The notes: generated by a model not told the origin, from the letters alone. A stretch of DNA of 64,000 nt from Selaginella moellendorffii (GCF_000143415.4 NW_003314323.1:934499-998498); one strand, 5' to 3'. Shown: positions 9,751 to 22,599, counted from the first letter of the stretch. Program-made: numbers and translations.

Positions 9751-12700
9751 GGCTGACTAACTACTGGCAGAGCTCTTTCAATGCTGGGACCCAATCACAC
9801 ACAATAGACATTTTCAATGTCAAGTACCTCATCACCAGAAACTCTAGGTTGTTGGTCACGGCTCTGGACAAACCACTCAGGTAACAAGGTAGACATGAAG
9901 GTAGTTGTCACCATTCAAAATAAGGTTGGCAAGAGTCCCACGTTCTTCAACTCTTTAAGCTAATAATGACTTGAAGGTTAGTGTTGATGGTCAGATTTGA
10001 GTGGAGATTGATGCTTTAGACATTTGGGAAGTAGGTTGTCCATAAAGATGTAGAGTCCATGCTTTTTATTTTAAATTTATTTATTTTGAAATTTTATTTC
10101 TAACATATTTATTTATTTGAATGATAGTATTTTACTTTTTTTTATTTTTAGAAAGCTGAAGTGACAATGACTTATACCATTGCTAAAATGTAGAATCCAT
10201 TCACCTATAAGTATAAAAATACTGCTTTTAAGGTTATGATCAATTATTTGTTAACGACATCAATGGAATTTATGAAGTCATTATGTATAATACCATTTCT
10301 AAGATAAAATGTGGATTAAAATTACTAATTTAAAGATAACTCTAACCAAAGAAGGCAAAGAATGGGTTATGCTCTAATTATTTAGCTATGATGATAACAT
10401 ATGAGCCAATAAATTTCTTATGAGCATGTAAGTTATTTATGTTTTAGAATAGAACTATTTTGATATGCAGCCTAAAACCAATTCAGAAAAGAAAGTTCCT
10501 GTACTTCAACAGTATTTCCCCAAAGAAGTATAACATTTTTATGATCATTGTTCAAGATATTTAACACTAAATGCTATGGAAAAAATGAAGTTTTATTTTA
10601 AATTAAAATCAATTAAACCATATACTTATTAGCATAGTAGAGATGTTAGTTCAATTAACATAATCATAAAAAAGAATTCTTTCAACGAATAAAAAGAAGT
10701 ACTCAACCTTATAGTGGTTTTAACAATTTCTCAAGTAATTCTAGAAAGGATAAAAGGAGAAGTCTTATTTATGAACATTGCAACAAACAAGACCATTACA
10801 AAATAAGTGTAAAATTCTGGAGAGGAGCTCATTAAATATAAAAAGATTAAAGCATTATTTATGAATGACTAAATCAATTATGAAGAGACCATTTTTGTGA
10901 GTATCAATTAAAGAGTAAATTGGTATTTGATTGGTTTTAGAAACTAAAAACCAACTAATGGAGTCATTAAAATTATGTAAAAAGATGAAAATTATTTGAT
11001 AAGAAAATAATTTGATTGCTGGATAAAGAAATATAACTTTATGAAATAAAAACTGATATAATGACTCTTTGGCAAGAAAATTATATGTTTTACATAAGAA
11101 AACAATTATTGTAGTTTTGCAAGTCTATTTGTTAGAATTTATAACATCCTTTAAAAATTTTAAATTAAGGTAAAATGGGGAATGGTCTTGAGTTTGTGTA
11201 TAATGTATAATAAAACTTATAAATCCCCCAAAAATTTTAAATCCATGCAAGATTGAGAAGTGAATCAGATTTAGATATAATGTATAATAATTTTTTTTCT
11301 TATAGTAAAAGAAATTTTTAAATTGCCAAACTAGACTGGTAGCTTGGTCAAGAATTTTATTTAGAAAAAATCCTTATACTAAAAAATTTAAATAACTGAA
11401 ATAAAATTACTCATTAGAAAATAAATAACTAAATCTAAGTGACTAGAAAAAGAAATTCATGAATTAATTTAAAAAATAATTAGTTTAAATATACCTATAA
11501 GATGCTTCATCTTTCCATATTTGAATTACGAAGTTAAAGGTAGTCATAAATGGACTTTTGATAGAAATTTTAACCAACTCATCCACTATAGATATCCTAA
11601 GTTATCCAAAAGTTATTCTTTATATAGTTAATTTTGTTGAAGCCATTTCATATATAATTATCTCAATTACAACTAATTTTAGCAAATTTTGATACTTGAT
11701 TGTCCAAAACTTATACATATAAATTATAAATAAAAGTTTTATCCTTCTATTCTTTAGTCATTATCTTTCATAAGAGGTATTTCTTAAAATTAATACTATT
11801 TTATCAGTTATCATTGCATAAATTCCTAGACTAATTCAAGTCTTTCTATAATGAAGTCAAATTGATAAATGTTAGGAAACTGAACTTCAAAAAAATATTT
11901 GAAGCCTCCAAATTTAATAATCTAGTTCATATACAATGTAAAGGATGTCTTTCTAAAACTTGATCACCACTACCAAACCCCTTTACTATACTCATTCTCC
12001 CAACAAGGACTAATTTGGGCATTGAAGATAAAAAAAAATGTTATATAACATAAAGGCTAACATCAATTACATTTAAATATTTAGAAACAATGACATTTGA
12101 TATGCAATGATCTTTAAGAGAATTAAATATTATAAAATATACTTATAAGAATATGCTTAGTATAAAACTATTAGGGTTATTCCTATCACTTTTACCCTAA
12201 AATTGTTTGATAAATAAAACAAGATGATGATGTTGTTTTGACTTTATAGAGCTGATCAAGAGTAAAATCAACCATCATAAGTCATAAAAAAAAATCAAAT
12301 AAAAAAGGAAGGAGGGATTTAAAGTATATTCACCCTTGGGTGTTTGAGAAATTCACTTATGAAGTTATAGCAAGTAATCTTGATTATTCCAAAAAACATA
12401 ATTGTTTATAAACAAGGATTTTCCAGGCATAATATGATCAAGAATTAGCTTCAAAATTGACTCAACCTCAAGACATTAGATATGCATATATTTATCTCAC
12501 TAGAACAGCATATAATCTCCTCATTTGATTCTTATGAGCTTGTTAGGGCTGGCTTAAAAAAAAAGGCTTCTAGTGTTGCAACATTAGAGGATAAAATCAA
12601 AATATATATATTTTTTGATGATAATGTCATTTGACATTATATTTCAGTTGATAAATATATGTCCATAAAAATTCTTCATTTTTTAAAAATTATTCTTTGT

Positions 12701-15700
12701 TCCTGAACTAACAACCTGAGCTTGTCTGAGAGACTTTTTCAACATCCACCATATAAAATAATCAAATAGTCTTAACTATATGGCAAGTAGTTGTTAAGAT
12801 CCATTTAGTGTTGTCTAAATAATAACATTAAATTTGGCTATTGTTTCCTTGCACAAAGGAGTGACATTGATGATGTCCATAGTTACAACTTAAAATTCTT
12901 TGTTGAGCTGGGCTACTATCTCCAATATCTTTCCCCAAAAGTGCAAAGATTTAAAGTTTTTAAGCCATTTATAAAGTTTAGTAGCTTGTGTTTTGTCAAG
13001 ATTTTGTATCTCATCTTTAAAGAACTTTAACAACAATTACAAATATTCACACATCTAACTAATTGTTCTACCCCTACTCAACCATTGAGTATGTTGGACA
13101 TATAAATATCTTTAACATATGAAAATCTAACTCCTCTTCTAATGCCTTAAGCTATTTGAAGAAAAAATATAACTACTTTCTTAATCAATATCTAAGTATG
13201 TACAAACAGCAATGACACAGAAGACAAGCCAGCCTACTCCACTTATAGAAATGATCTATTCATGTATAATTTTAATTTAAGGGTAGGAATATACCTTGCT
13301 CAAGGGTAAATTATATTTTAAGTTAATAAACCTATACCATTTTATAGTGCACTTGATTTTCACCCTTCACACTAAACTGTAAACTTAGTGGAGTACAATC
13401 TAAGTTTCAAGACCTTAGGCCACTAAATTGTATATTTTTGAATTTGAACTTCACTACTCAAACCCAAGGATGTTTAACCCTAATATCTTAAAACACTTAA
13501 CCAATTATAAAAGGAGTACACTTTTAATTATGCACTTTTTCTCTCTATATTTAAACTCCTATAAATCATCTTTCAAATCATTTTTTTTGGTTATTTAATA
13601 AAACAAAGGGGCAAAGTTAAACTCCTAAGCAAGAAGCAAAGGAATTAAAGTATACAATAACTTATGAGTGTATAACCCAATGAATAAAAGGATAGAAGCA
13701 CAAATCAATATTGACAAATTCCTAAAGCATCTAACATCCCAATGCTAAATGGAATGAAATAGAGTCTAACACTATTTCAACATATTAGTGGCATAATACG
13801 AGGATATGGGTACTTCATTAGCTAACATAGTATAGAATTTAAGCTTAGACCCAAGTCAGACGCAAAACAAAAACAATCACATTTAGTAGAGAGCTAAATA
13901 ATGCCTCAAGTTAGACAGCTATGCTCGACCAACATCATAAATAGAGAACTTTTATTTATTTGTACTCAAGATTGCAAATGAAAAAGCTTCACAAGAATTG
14001 TTATCTAGAAGGAAAAAAACCCCTCAAAATGAAAAAAGAAGATTGTTGTATGGAGCTAAAGGTAAATTATTAGTTAAGCTTAGGGATGAAAGTAGAGACT
14101 TATATAAGAGGCATCTGGGACCAAAACTATATTTCTTCCAAACCATTCCAACACTTAAGAAGAACTAAAAACTCTATAATAATGAGACTTATTTGATGAC
14201 ATTATAAGTTTTGATAATGGAGCTATATATTAATTATAACCTATTGTTATCTAGAAGTTAAAGACTGGCTCATAATTAATATGTATCCCTATTTTATATA
14301 GTTAATCTGCCATATATAATAATGGTAAATGCACACAAGCATGCAAATGCACCTTTTTATAGAATATCTTTCAATCTTGAAAATATAGATTTAACTCTTT
14401 GATTCGTATATACCATCTACACTATATGATACAAAATTAATAAATTATATAGAGATTCACTAAGATAATATATCATGCTCATACAAACAAATAAAAAATT
14501 TAATTTTCTTTTAATATTCGAATGGATTACAAATATTATAGAAAGTTTTATGGAGTGGATTTGTTAGTGCTTTCCATTGTGTTATTTATTTGTTCTTTTC
14601 TCTTGCTTTGGATTGTTGTTTTGAAAGTAACGGAAACATTTTTATCAATAGTAACTGTGATTTTATATTTTCGGATGGGTAATAAGGATTAATAATGTAA
14701 TATGGAAATTGTGGTAGTGACTTATATATTTTTTGTTTTCCTTGCCTCCCATCTCTGTAAAACACTAGAGAATGAATGAATGAATAAGCATTTTGAATTA
14801 TCTATATATTTCTAGCTTGATGTGTGGTGGTTAATTGTTAAAATATCAAAATGTACAATAGAAATTTCAAGTTTGTAATGAACTTAATATTCCCATTTTT
14901 ATTTGAGCCTTTAAAAGCTCTCTTTAACCAAAACATTATGAATGTTGAAAATAATAATTATAGGTTCAGGTGAACTTCTAATTCTAGAAACTACTCATTC
15001 AGTATTTTATTGTATAGCTCACATTGAAAATAGATGTTCTCCTCTTAAAAATAGAAGTTCTCCAAATTATTAACAATTAAGTTCATGAATTTCAAGTTTG
15101 CCAAGGAATAACATTTTTCTGACATGAAATTTCTTTATAAGACTTATAGTTGGCTGATATATACTTGAGCAAAATTGAGCTCAACTCAATTTTGGATAAT
15201 AGTGGCACTTTCTTGCAATCCAACTAAACAAAATCTTCAAAATACTCCTTTCATATTAAGTCATATTTTTATAACATAGTCAAGATCAACCAATCATATG
15301 TTACAACAAAGGTTCCCAAGATTCTACAAATGTCTACTATAAAAGAGTTCGAGGTGTTAACTAATCTAACCATATTTTCACTTCTATAATAAAATAAAAA
15401 GCTTTATATCAAGCCTAAGAACAATTTTCAACCTCTAAAACTTTATTTTTGCACTAAATCTTTATGGTGGCCTTCAAAAGACTCCTCTACACATTTTTCA
15501 CCCACTACCCAAGATATTGAATATGTTGTATACAAATTTTTGGTTGTTAAAGCAAGTATGATATAAAATGGCAATTTTGAAGAACATATAGTTTCTTTAC
15601 TGTTTGGATATAAAGTAAAACCTTCTTTTAGTCACATGGTCATTGATATCAATATCAGCCAATGCACAGATTTCTTTCTTCTTTTGACTTCATAATGATG

Positions 15701-16520
15701 AAGATGGTGAGGTGATTTATACACATATTTGTCACATTTGTGAAGTGCCTTCCAAGAGGATATTCAACACCTAGGGACTCCCACAAATTAGATAGGATGT
15801 GCTCCATCATTACCTTTAACCATTCTAGCATTAAGAAGTCTTTATTCCTCTTTCTTTCATTTTTCATTTTGTTTTTCTCTTATTTATTTTCTCCATTTTT
15901 CTTACTTTTGTTTTTATGCTTCTTTCTTCAAGTTATGAAGAGTGTTATTGAATTATAGTTTTCAACCTCATACTACTTTATCTTGATAAATTGTAGTTTT
16001 TAAGTTTTTATATCAACTTTTCCCTTTTCATCATTCTCACCATCTCAACCAACATTCCTTTTTATTTTTTAATTTGATCATTTTCTACAGTATTTCCCAC
16101 AAATGCTACTTTCATTCTTTTTTATGATACCAAAATTGGGCTTGACATTTTTTTTCAATATTTTACCCATCTTAATAATTGGTATATACAACTAAAGATT
16201 CATATCATCTATATATTACAACTGCAATAAATTAACACAAAAATTTCAACTTAGCAACAAGCTAAGATTTCTAATATTTGGTTAGGCCTTGTGTATGGAA
16301 GCATCCAAGCCCTTTTTATAGAGTGGCTTCTATCTTATTCTACTTCTTTCAACAAGTAGTAGTTTTGATATAGATAATTTATCAGTATTGATAATCTACC
16401 ACCTTTTCTTAGATAATGTTTGAGATTATGTACTTTATTGTTTACGTGGACTCTTCATAGGTTCTAACTATTCCATTCATCCACTCACTTCCTCAAGTAA
16501 TATATTGTTTTCTTTCATTT
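9750..16520. other. AT-rich, CpG-depleted island of eroded retroelement DNA
   Basis: The composition changes abruptly to very AT-rich with almost no CG dinucleotides and no open frame above about 70 codons. One coding fossil is visible near 10,770-10,930 (see separate entry). A short minus frame at 15,655-15,867 has no known motif. I read the whole block as old, heavily methylated transposon DNA, mainly because the adjoining 16.5-17.5 kb segment is demonstrably an eroded LTR. Confidence 0.6.
10770..10940 (+). pseudogene. Fossil Gag zinc knuckle and possible Ty1/copia protease start
   Basis: One frame reads EHCNKQDHYKIS; its spacing matches the CX2CX4HX4C retroviral-type zinc knuckle, but the first and last Cys are lost (the last is out of frame). 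About 40 codons later comes WYLIGF, where copia elements have WYLDSG. The pairing and distance fit copia gag-pol. The match is short and degraded, so this is tentative. Confidence 0.35.
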
Positions 16521-16524
16521 ATAT

Positions 16525-17500
16525 TGCAAATATGATTATGGTATTGAAATTATTTATCAGTGAACTTTTGAATATTCTTTTTTTATTGCCACAACAAGAG
16601 ATTAGTATTGTTAGACCTTTTATCAATCTCCACCCAAATTAATTGAGAAATTAATTTTCACATGTGCATTTGGCCAAAGGAGCATAAAGACAGAATTCTT
16701 AAATGCTATTAATCAAATATACTTGATTTAGTTAAAGAAACTCATTCATTAGCTTACACTTATTAGTGTTAAGAACCTTTATAATATTAAGCTTAGACCC
16801 TTAATACTTGTTAAGTGATAGTTTACCATGTCTATCAAGACACTCTCACTATTATGCTCTATGTATTAGTTCTGTTTGATCTCATTAACTATTTGTGGAA
16901 AGTGTTAAGATTTGCTAATAAGGCAGAATGTAGAGATTGTCTTAAATACGATAATCCCATGTCCAAATTTGCAATCTAATGCCATTTCATATTTAATAAG
17001 TTTTCATGATTGTTTTAGACACTAACTCTTAGGGTGAAAGCTTTTTAACTTCTTGCTTGCATACCTATCCTTGTTCAGCTTCTAACTTGAGTCTAAACTT
17101 AAGATTCATATCATGCTAGCTAATGGAGCACTTATATCCTTGCGTTAAGTTATCAATATGCTAAAATTGCACTAAGCTTTGTTTTACGTGCTGATCCTAA
17201 CTTTGGGATGTTAAATACTCTAAAACTATTTTTATATCACTTACTATTTTTGTCCCTTTGTTTATTGGGTTGTACACTCATGAGTTATTCTGTAGTTTGG
17301 TTTTTTTCTTTCTTAGGTTATATATTTTATTTCCTTTGCTCTTGGAATTTAGCTCCATCCTTTTATTCAATGGTTTAAGACCTTGAAACTTGGGTTTTAC
17401 TCCATTACCCTTGGCCACATATCTAAGGGTTTATGTTTCACTCCAGGATTATCCTTTAAAACCACATACACTATAATTTAACTTTGAGATGATCTTGGGA
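16525..17500 (+). repeat. Eroded copy of the LTR found at 45.97 and 52.08 kb
   Basis: The segment aligns base by base with the two younger LTRs: ATTGTTAGACCTTTTATCA corresponds to GTTGCTAGACCCTTTATCA, GTCCAAATTTGCAATCTA is shared exactly, and TAAGCTTAGACCC-type blocks and GATCCTAACTTTGGGATG also pair. Nearly all differences are C-to-T or G-to-A, with loss of almost every CpG. It continues past the point where the 52-kb copy stops, which shows that copy is truncated. Confidence 0.8.
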
Positions 17501-17927
17501 GCTAAAGGTGTTTACAATGCAATAATATATGTTATTAAGCATGGGTATGATTCTAGGGATATTCCTAAATATACTTAATGTGTTTAGGGCGTATTCATTA
17601 TTGCTGGCAATAAATCACCAATGATTACTTTGCCAACTTGAACTCAAGCAATGATCTAGTGTCCATATGACTACACCTTTACCTCCCCACACTCAACTTT
17701 CACACACACCCTCCCAGGAGATCCTGTGACATCTGCAGATGCTGCAAAGTACCTCAAAGCCATGGGACACCATAATCGACTTGGCATTTAGAGAGATGTA
17801 GTATGTGTGAGTGAAAAACTTAGTATGGTCCCATGCCTACCTGGGTGGTGCAGTGACTATAGGGCACCATCTCAAGTTCAGTCAGTTCGCTCGAGACAAA
17901 TTGCTTGACTACTACTTACCAGCAACT
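17501..17927. other. Transition zone, no recognised gene
   Basis: Composition returns to mixed GC after about 17.6 kb. A plus-strand peptide-like stretch near 17,690-17,790 (PGDPVTSADAAKYLKAMG) has no known family, and I see no start or splice support. Confidence 0.3.
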
Positions 17928-18158
17928 TCAATCACTCTTTGTGCCAAGAAAAAAGTTTAAATACTTAGAAACTACAACCACATCAAATAGATCCAAATGG
18001 ATAAACTTCCAGACATCATCCAACACCAGCAAGCATTTCTTCCCAAGAAGCCCCCTCCTCAGTGTTTCATTGTTCATCTGATCACCTGCTACTCCGACTC
18101 GTTGGGCAAGTTTGTGTTGCTTTGAAACTCCTTGTTCATAGTAGCTTTTAGTCAACAC
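17928..18158 (-). pseudogene. NB-ARC (NBS) disease-resistance gene fragment
   Basis: The frame contains LRRGLLGKKCLLVLDDVWKF, the kinase-2 (Walker B) motif of plant NB-ARC ATPases, preceded by AQRVGVAGDQMNNETL. The P-loop, RNBS-B, GLPL and LRRs are absent in the flanks, so this is an isolated scrap directly upstream of germin-like gene 3. Confidence 0.7.
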
Positions 18159-18169
18159 TTTCCACTGTT

Positions 18170-18450
18170 TTTCTTTGTTGTTTCCATTTCGCTGCCGGGT
18201 CCAAAAAGTTATCTATCAATGACTAAATGTTGGTAGACGTTTACACGCAATTTAGGATCACCTTGGAGGCTATAAAGTCAAAGATAAAAAAAAAATTCAC
18301 GCTCCTCACAAGCTCAAGAGCTGTTCTCGCATGAAAAAAGGTTAATATCGCATATAAGTACTGCTCCAACCTCTTTGCTTCAATCATCGCTAGTTCTTTC
18401 TTGATCTCTTCCACAAGTTCGTTCTTACGAACACTCCACTCTCCAAAGCG
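18170..18450 (+). promoter_or_regulatory. Promoter of germin-like gene 3
   Basis: This resembles the promoter of germin-like gene 2 and has a TATA-like TATAAG at 18,353-18,358. The ancestral ATG at 18,450 is followed by an in-frame TGA at 18,486-18,488. Confidence 0.5.
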
Positions 18451-18488
18451 ATGAAGATAGTGGTCTCAAAATCCTGGCACTGCTGCTG

Positions 18489-19124
18489 ATGACTATGGTG
18501 ATTGTCTCTCTTTCACTCTTTACAGGTGTCGATGCCGCGGACCCCGATCCACTGCAAGACTTTTGTGTCGCCGACCTCTCCAAGGATCTCACCATGAATG
18601 GCTTCCCTTGCAAAAGAGCCTCCAACACCACCACCGAGGACTTCATCTATGGCGCCCTCAAGCGTTCAGCCAACACGAGCAATCCACTCGGTGCTGGAGC
18701 GGTGCCTGGATCTGTCTTAGAGTACCCGGGCCTAAACTCGCTGGGCCTCTCCATCTCGAGGCTCGACTTCGCGAAGGGCGGTTTGATCCCTCCTCACACA
18801 CATCCCCGCGCGTCCGAGATGATCTACGTCGTGAAGGGGAGCATGTACGCCGGGTTTGTCACCACGGACAACAAGCTCTTCGCTCGAGTCATCTCCAAAG
18901 GCGACGTGATGATCTTCCCCCGGGGTTTGATCCACTGGCAGCTCAACGTTGGAAACACCAACGCAGTGGGGATTGTCACGCTCAACTCGCAGTTCCCTGG
19001 CTTCCAGATGATCGCCAACTCCTTGTTTGGATCCAAAATCCTGGACGAGGTGTTGATGAAGGCCTTCTTCATTGACGAGAAAGCCGTGCAGCAGCTCAAG
19101 TCAATCTTCACTCCGTCTAGATAG
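18489..19124 (+). CDS. Germin-like protein 3 (cupin) with replaced start
   Basis: 211 aa from ATG 18,489. The mature part (ADPDPLQDFCVADLSKD), box 1 (HTHPRASEMIYVVKGSMYAGF) and box 2 (FPRGLIHWQLNVGNTN) are intact, so the cupin should fold and bind metal. Relative to germin-like gene 2, indels after ATGAAG.TAGTGGTC shift the leader: the ATG at 18,450 runs into TGA, and a new ATG 39 bases later restores the frame. The resulting leader MTMVIVSLSLFTGVDA is short but still hydrophobic. It is the intact member of cassette copy B. Confidence 0.88.
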   Translation: MTMVIVSLSLFTGVDAADPDPLQDFCVADLSKDLTMNGFPCKRASNTTTEDFIYGALKRSANTSNPLGAGAVPGSVLEYPGLNSLGLSISRLDFAKGGLIPPHTHPRASEMIYVVKGSMYAGFVTTDNKLFARVISKGDVMIFPRGLIHWQLNVGNTNAVGIVTLNSQFPGFQMIANSLFGSKILDEVLMKAFFIDEKAVQQLKSIFTPSR

Positions 19125-19179
19125 GTGAAAAAAAAACGACAATGTTGAAACTTTGTCATAAACCAGATTTCCGCCAGTG

Positions 19180-19690
19180 TCTTGTGCTGGAGAATGCTCA
19201 AGAGCTCATTTGGTCCTCCATTCTCTTGGAAACGTTCGTTTTCTTCACGATCAAAGCAGTACCATGGCGCTTGCCAGCCTTCGTCCTCTAGCACCTTGCT
19301 AGGCTCGCTCGAAAGTCATGGGGAAGAGCTTAATTCTTAGTTCTTAGAGCGAAAAGGAAGAGACTGTACCTGTGTAGAAGATCCGATACACAGGCCTCTT
19401 CGTCTCCACATCCTCGTGAAACCATCGGCCTTGGACCAGATTTCACAACTGAATCCTCCAGTGCAGGTTGAATTGCTCACCGCAAAATTCCCCACCTGCA
19501 GCTGCCCGCGTCGAGCGTAGAAGGATGTGTCGTTTGTCCACTCGAGATCATAGAGCGTGGATCCCAGCTCCTGCCATTTGGAGCTTGCCGCTCACATTTT
19601 GGAGCAGCGCGTGGAGTTGCTCCGGCCACGGCGTTGCCGGCGCCGCAGAAGGCGAGAAGAATCGTTGTGAGCCGCAGCCAACGAAAATAT
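19180..19690 (-). pseudogene. At4g14100-like gene remnant (cassette copy B)
   Basis: Exon 2 still reads [19 protein letters not shown], but a 4-bp insertion (CGAG repeated) just upstream breaks the MTFE...VLED join. Exon 1 (19,370-19,690) aligns with the intact copy at 35.3-35.7 kb but has several deletions, including one in the [10 protein letters not shown] region and one around the PVGILPPDW region. Clearly dead. Confidence 0.8.
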
Positions 19691-19699
19691 CCCCAAACC

Positions 19700-20032
19700 T
19701 GCTAAAATTTATGGTTCTTCGAGGAACAAGGAGCTTTACAAGCGCTGTCCAGAGCCCACGCAGTTTCTCGCCAACATGCTAATCCGCATGTACGGTAACA
19801 GCGGCAGCATTGAGCCAGAACTTTTTCTCACGGCAAAGCGCATTGGATGATACTGAGCAAGAAAAACTGTTTTGATGCGATATTTCAGCGGATGTTACTG
19901 CCTGGAACGCAATCCGAAGCTGGGCATACAAAGAGGCGCAAAAGCTCTTTCAATGGTCTCGAGGGAGTCCTAGAACGGGTCTTCTCGGCCATGCCCGTCA
20001 TCCTTTCTCACAGAGAAAAAATCGATTTCTAA
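19700..20032 (+). pseudogene. PPR gene scrap
   Basis: Short frames read PTQFLANMLIRMYGNSGS and, after frameshifts, DVTAWNAI and EAQKLFQW. These are typical PPR repeat phrases (compare LANLLIQMYGTCG in the 5' PPR gene). No continuous frame remains. Confidence 0.6.
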
Positions 20033-20044
20033 TAGAGGCATGAG

Positions 20045-20314
20045 ATGGAGATGGCGTGCCCGACACCATTGTCGCGAGATCAGCGTCATCTTTCATCGTC
20101 ATCGAGAAAGACGGACGTGTCTCCCAGCGTGACGTGTCAAATTTCTGTCACAGTTGACAGGTCATGGACTAAAGATGTGCAGGTCAGCTTGAAAGTTTAC
20201 AATAGCAAGGTTTATGTTACATGGTACAAGCTCATTGAGTGGTGCTGGTACGATGAGAATGAGAAAAGGTACTCCAGATTTGTCAACATGACTCATTTCC
20301 AGCTACTTCAATAA
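20045..20314 (+). CDS. Unrecognised 89-aa open frame
   Basis: ATG to stop, GC-balanced. The C-terminal half (VQVSLKVYNSKVYVTWYKL ... WCWYDENEKRYSRF) looks protein-like but I cannot place it in a family. It may be a gene fragment left by the rearrangements here. Confidence 0.25.
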   Translation: MEMACPTPLSRDQRHLSSSSRKTDVSPSVTCQISVTVDRSWTKDVQVSLKVYNSKVYVTWYKLIEWCWYDENEKRYSRFVNMTHFQLLQ

Positions 20315-21240
20315 AGTTCGCTTAAACACATGAGCTCGAAATCAACCTTCATTTTTCTCTATTTCCTAGAAAACAACACATATTCCAATTCTTTCCTTTG
20401 GCTAAAGTTCCTCAAAGCGAAGATCGTGAAGAGGGAGCTTGAAGATAGCTTGAAGATTGTATGAAGCATGGAGAGCGAGAATCCTTTTATGCATCCATCA
20501 GTCTCATGCTTCACGTGCGAGACTATATATTTTTCGGCTTGCGAGCAGCAGCAATGCTCATGGGCGAGAGCGCATGTCTGTTCAAATTGCGTTTCTCAAG
20601 GCAGCAACAGGATTTGATTTTTTTCGGCCAAAATTCAATTAGACAATTACTAGAATAGGGGCAGCCTCTGGCCTACGTTGTAAGTTTTTGCGAAACAGGC
20701 AGCGCTCACACCAGCTCAGGTCCATGCGTGGTTATTATCGTCTCGACAAGTCTAGCTTTGGGCCACAGGGGTCTCACTGTGCCTCTCCAGTTCCCAGATT
20801 CAATTCCAAATATGCCATATTATTATAATTAGTGTACTCGGTCGGCGTCAACAAGCTCGCGTTTCTGACCGGAACATGTCCTGAGAGATATCAAGGGCTG
20901 GTGAAGTAGCCAGGAGAGCTTCACTCCGCGCGGTCACTCCGGAGGGACTTGCTAGTGTGGGATGCGTTGGTAAGATTTTTCCTTTGTGGCCACAGTTCAA
21001 GATGTTGGAGTGATCGGGCTCTCCCAAGTCAAACCATCCCTTAAATAACATTTCCCCGCGGATGATTTATCTAGCCCATCCTGCCAGCTTGCTAGACCTA
21101 ATTCTCTCCTTTTCTGAGATTCAAACTGTGAGAAGAGCAAGCTCAAACCTCATGCCCCACACTACCTATAAACAAACTTACTCTCGCTCACGAGTTTCAA
21201 CGAGGAACTTTTAAGGAAAGCCAAGCAGGAAAACGAAACA
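20315..21240. other. No recognised gene
   Basis: Mixed-composition DNA with only short overlapping frames and no repeat or RNA gene that I can support. Confidence 0.4.
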
Positions 21241-21242
21241 AA

Positions 21243-21596
21243 ATGGATGCAGCAGAACAGACGAACCGCAGCATCTGTTATTACGCCTCGCTTGGCACAA
21301 GGCGGAGGAGAAGAAACACTAACAACTCAACAGGCGAATAAAAAAGGGTGGCCAAAGAAGCGGAGGAGCTCTAAAAGGTCAAGAATCCGCTGTGATGTCA
21401 CATGCCGAAGTCCTAAGGTACTTGCTGCTCGCTGCTGCGGGGACACTAATCTCACCTTAATCGCTCTCCATGTGTTGCATGTGCACAGGAGGCGTGCTTA
21501 CAACTATTGCCACGTCCTTGGTAACCCTGGAAGCGCTTCACCACTGCTTTCAATCAACCCACGCAAGCAAAATCTCCAGCGGATACATTAATTCAA
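21243..21596 (+). other. Possible small gene or gene fragment (plus strand)
   Basis: An ATG at 21,243 opens a 33-codon frame (MDAAEQTNRSICYY...). Further on, hydrophobic frames (HAEVLRYLLLAAAGTLISP and GGVLTTIATSLVTLEALHHC) flank a GT...AG-like gap near 21,418-21,490. The parts do not join into one confident model. The minus strand overlaps with another protein-like frame. Confidence 0.2.
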
Positions 21597-21631
21597 CTTC
21601 ACCCACCTGTGCCAGAATAATTTCCTTAGGC

Positions 21632-21843
21632 AGTCCTTGAAATTTGGAAACATTTTTTGCCGTCCTCCAGAGGTATCGGAGCTGTGTCGCGCTTAAAGAT
21701 TCGAGCTTCGAAAGTACGGTGTTCGTGGCATCTTCACCTCCTCGAGCTCGATATCTAGATGAGGGGCAGCCGCGCGTGGAAGTCCTCAGCGCTGGGAACT
21801 CCAAGGAGGCATGAGCGTGGCAGAAGTGGAACGGATCTAGCAC
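21632..21843 (-). other. Unrecognised minus-strand exon-like frame
   Basis: The frame reads DATNTVLSKLESLSATQL and RYLWRTAKNVSKFQGLPKEI, then a CAG/GTGGGT donor-like site near 21,610. It is protein-like and amphipathic, but the family is unknown and no partner exon was identified. Confidence 0.25.
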
Positions 21844-22059
21844 GATTGGTGTGTGCAGGGAGCACTCTTTTTCCTTTTCTCTGTTTTGTTCCGGTGCTCC
21901 TTACTATAATATATCTAACGCTTGAAACTAACCATAACCGCTGGACCTCTCCACGGAGGAAGAATGCCAAGTTCATCACAACTGCGCTGCCTATCAACAT
22001 AAGTCCATCAGCATAATATATCGCGGTGACACATCCTCAAATCGCCTGGGCTCGCACCT

Positions 22060-22560
22060 CCTCACCACGATCTTCTGCGCTGCTCCACGGTTCCCATGAA
22101 ACCTTGTATATCCTCCACACTCCCGCGATCGTATTCCTTGATCCACTCCACCAGCTGGTTATACACGTCGCGCTCGTAGCAGCTGTCCGCTGAGAAATCC
22201 ATCTCCCATGGCCTCTCCCGCAGCATGCACATGGTGCTCGAAGCTCCCCAGCTGGACACTCCCGTGCGCATCCAAACAACTCCTGCTCCATACACTCCAA
22301 CTTTCCATGGACGAGTGCAATCGCACGAGTTCAAAGCGCTCGGGATGCTTATATCCGCGTGTCAACGAGCCGCCAACTTTGCCATCTTGCGCTGGAGTTT
22401 TCCTGAAACCCGACGACGATCCTTCGCTATCACCAGGAAGCGCTTGAAGCGGAGACGACGAGGAGCTGAGAACTTGCAGTGCCGAGGAAAGTGAGCTTTC
22501 AGGGTGTGCCGCTGCAGAAGACGTCAAACGGGACGTCAAACGGCTGATGTAAATGCCCAA
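22060..22560 (-). pseudogene. Unidentified gene family member, decayed copy 1
   Basis: The minus frame contains MLRERPWEMDFSADSCY and DVYNQLVEWIKEY, matching phrases in the copy at 24.2-24.8 kb (LLQERPGEMDS, DVYNQLVEWIEGAKEY). Neither copy has one continuous frame. I cannot name the family. Confidence 0.4.
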
Positions 22561-22599
22561 GTTTGGCCGAGCCGCATCGATTCACTTGCCCATTTCCAA

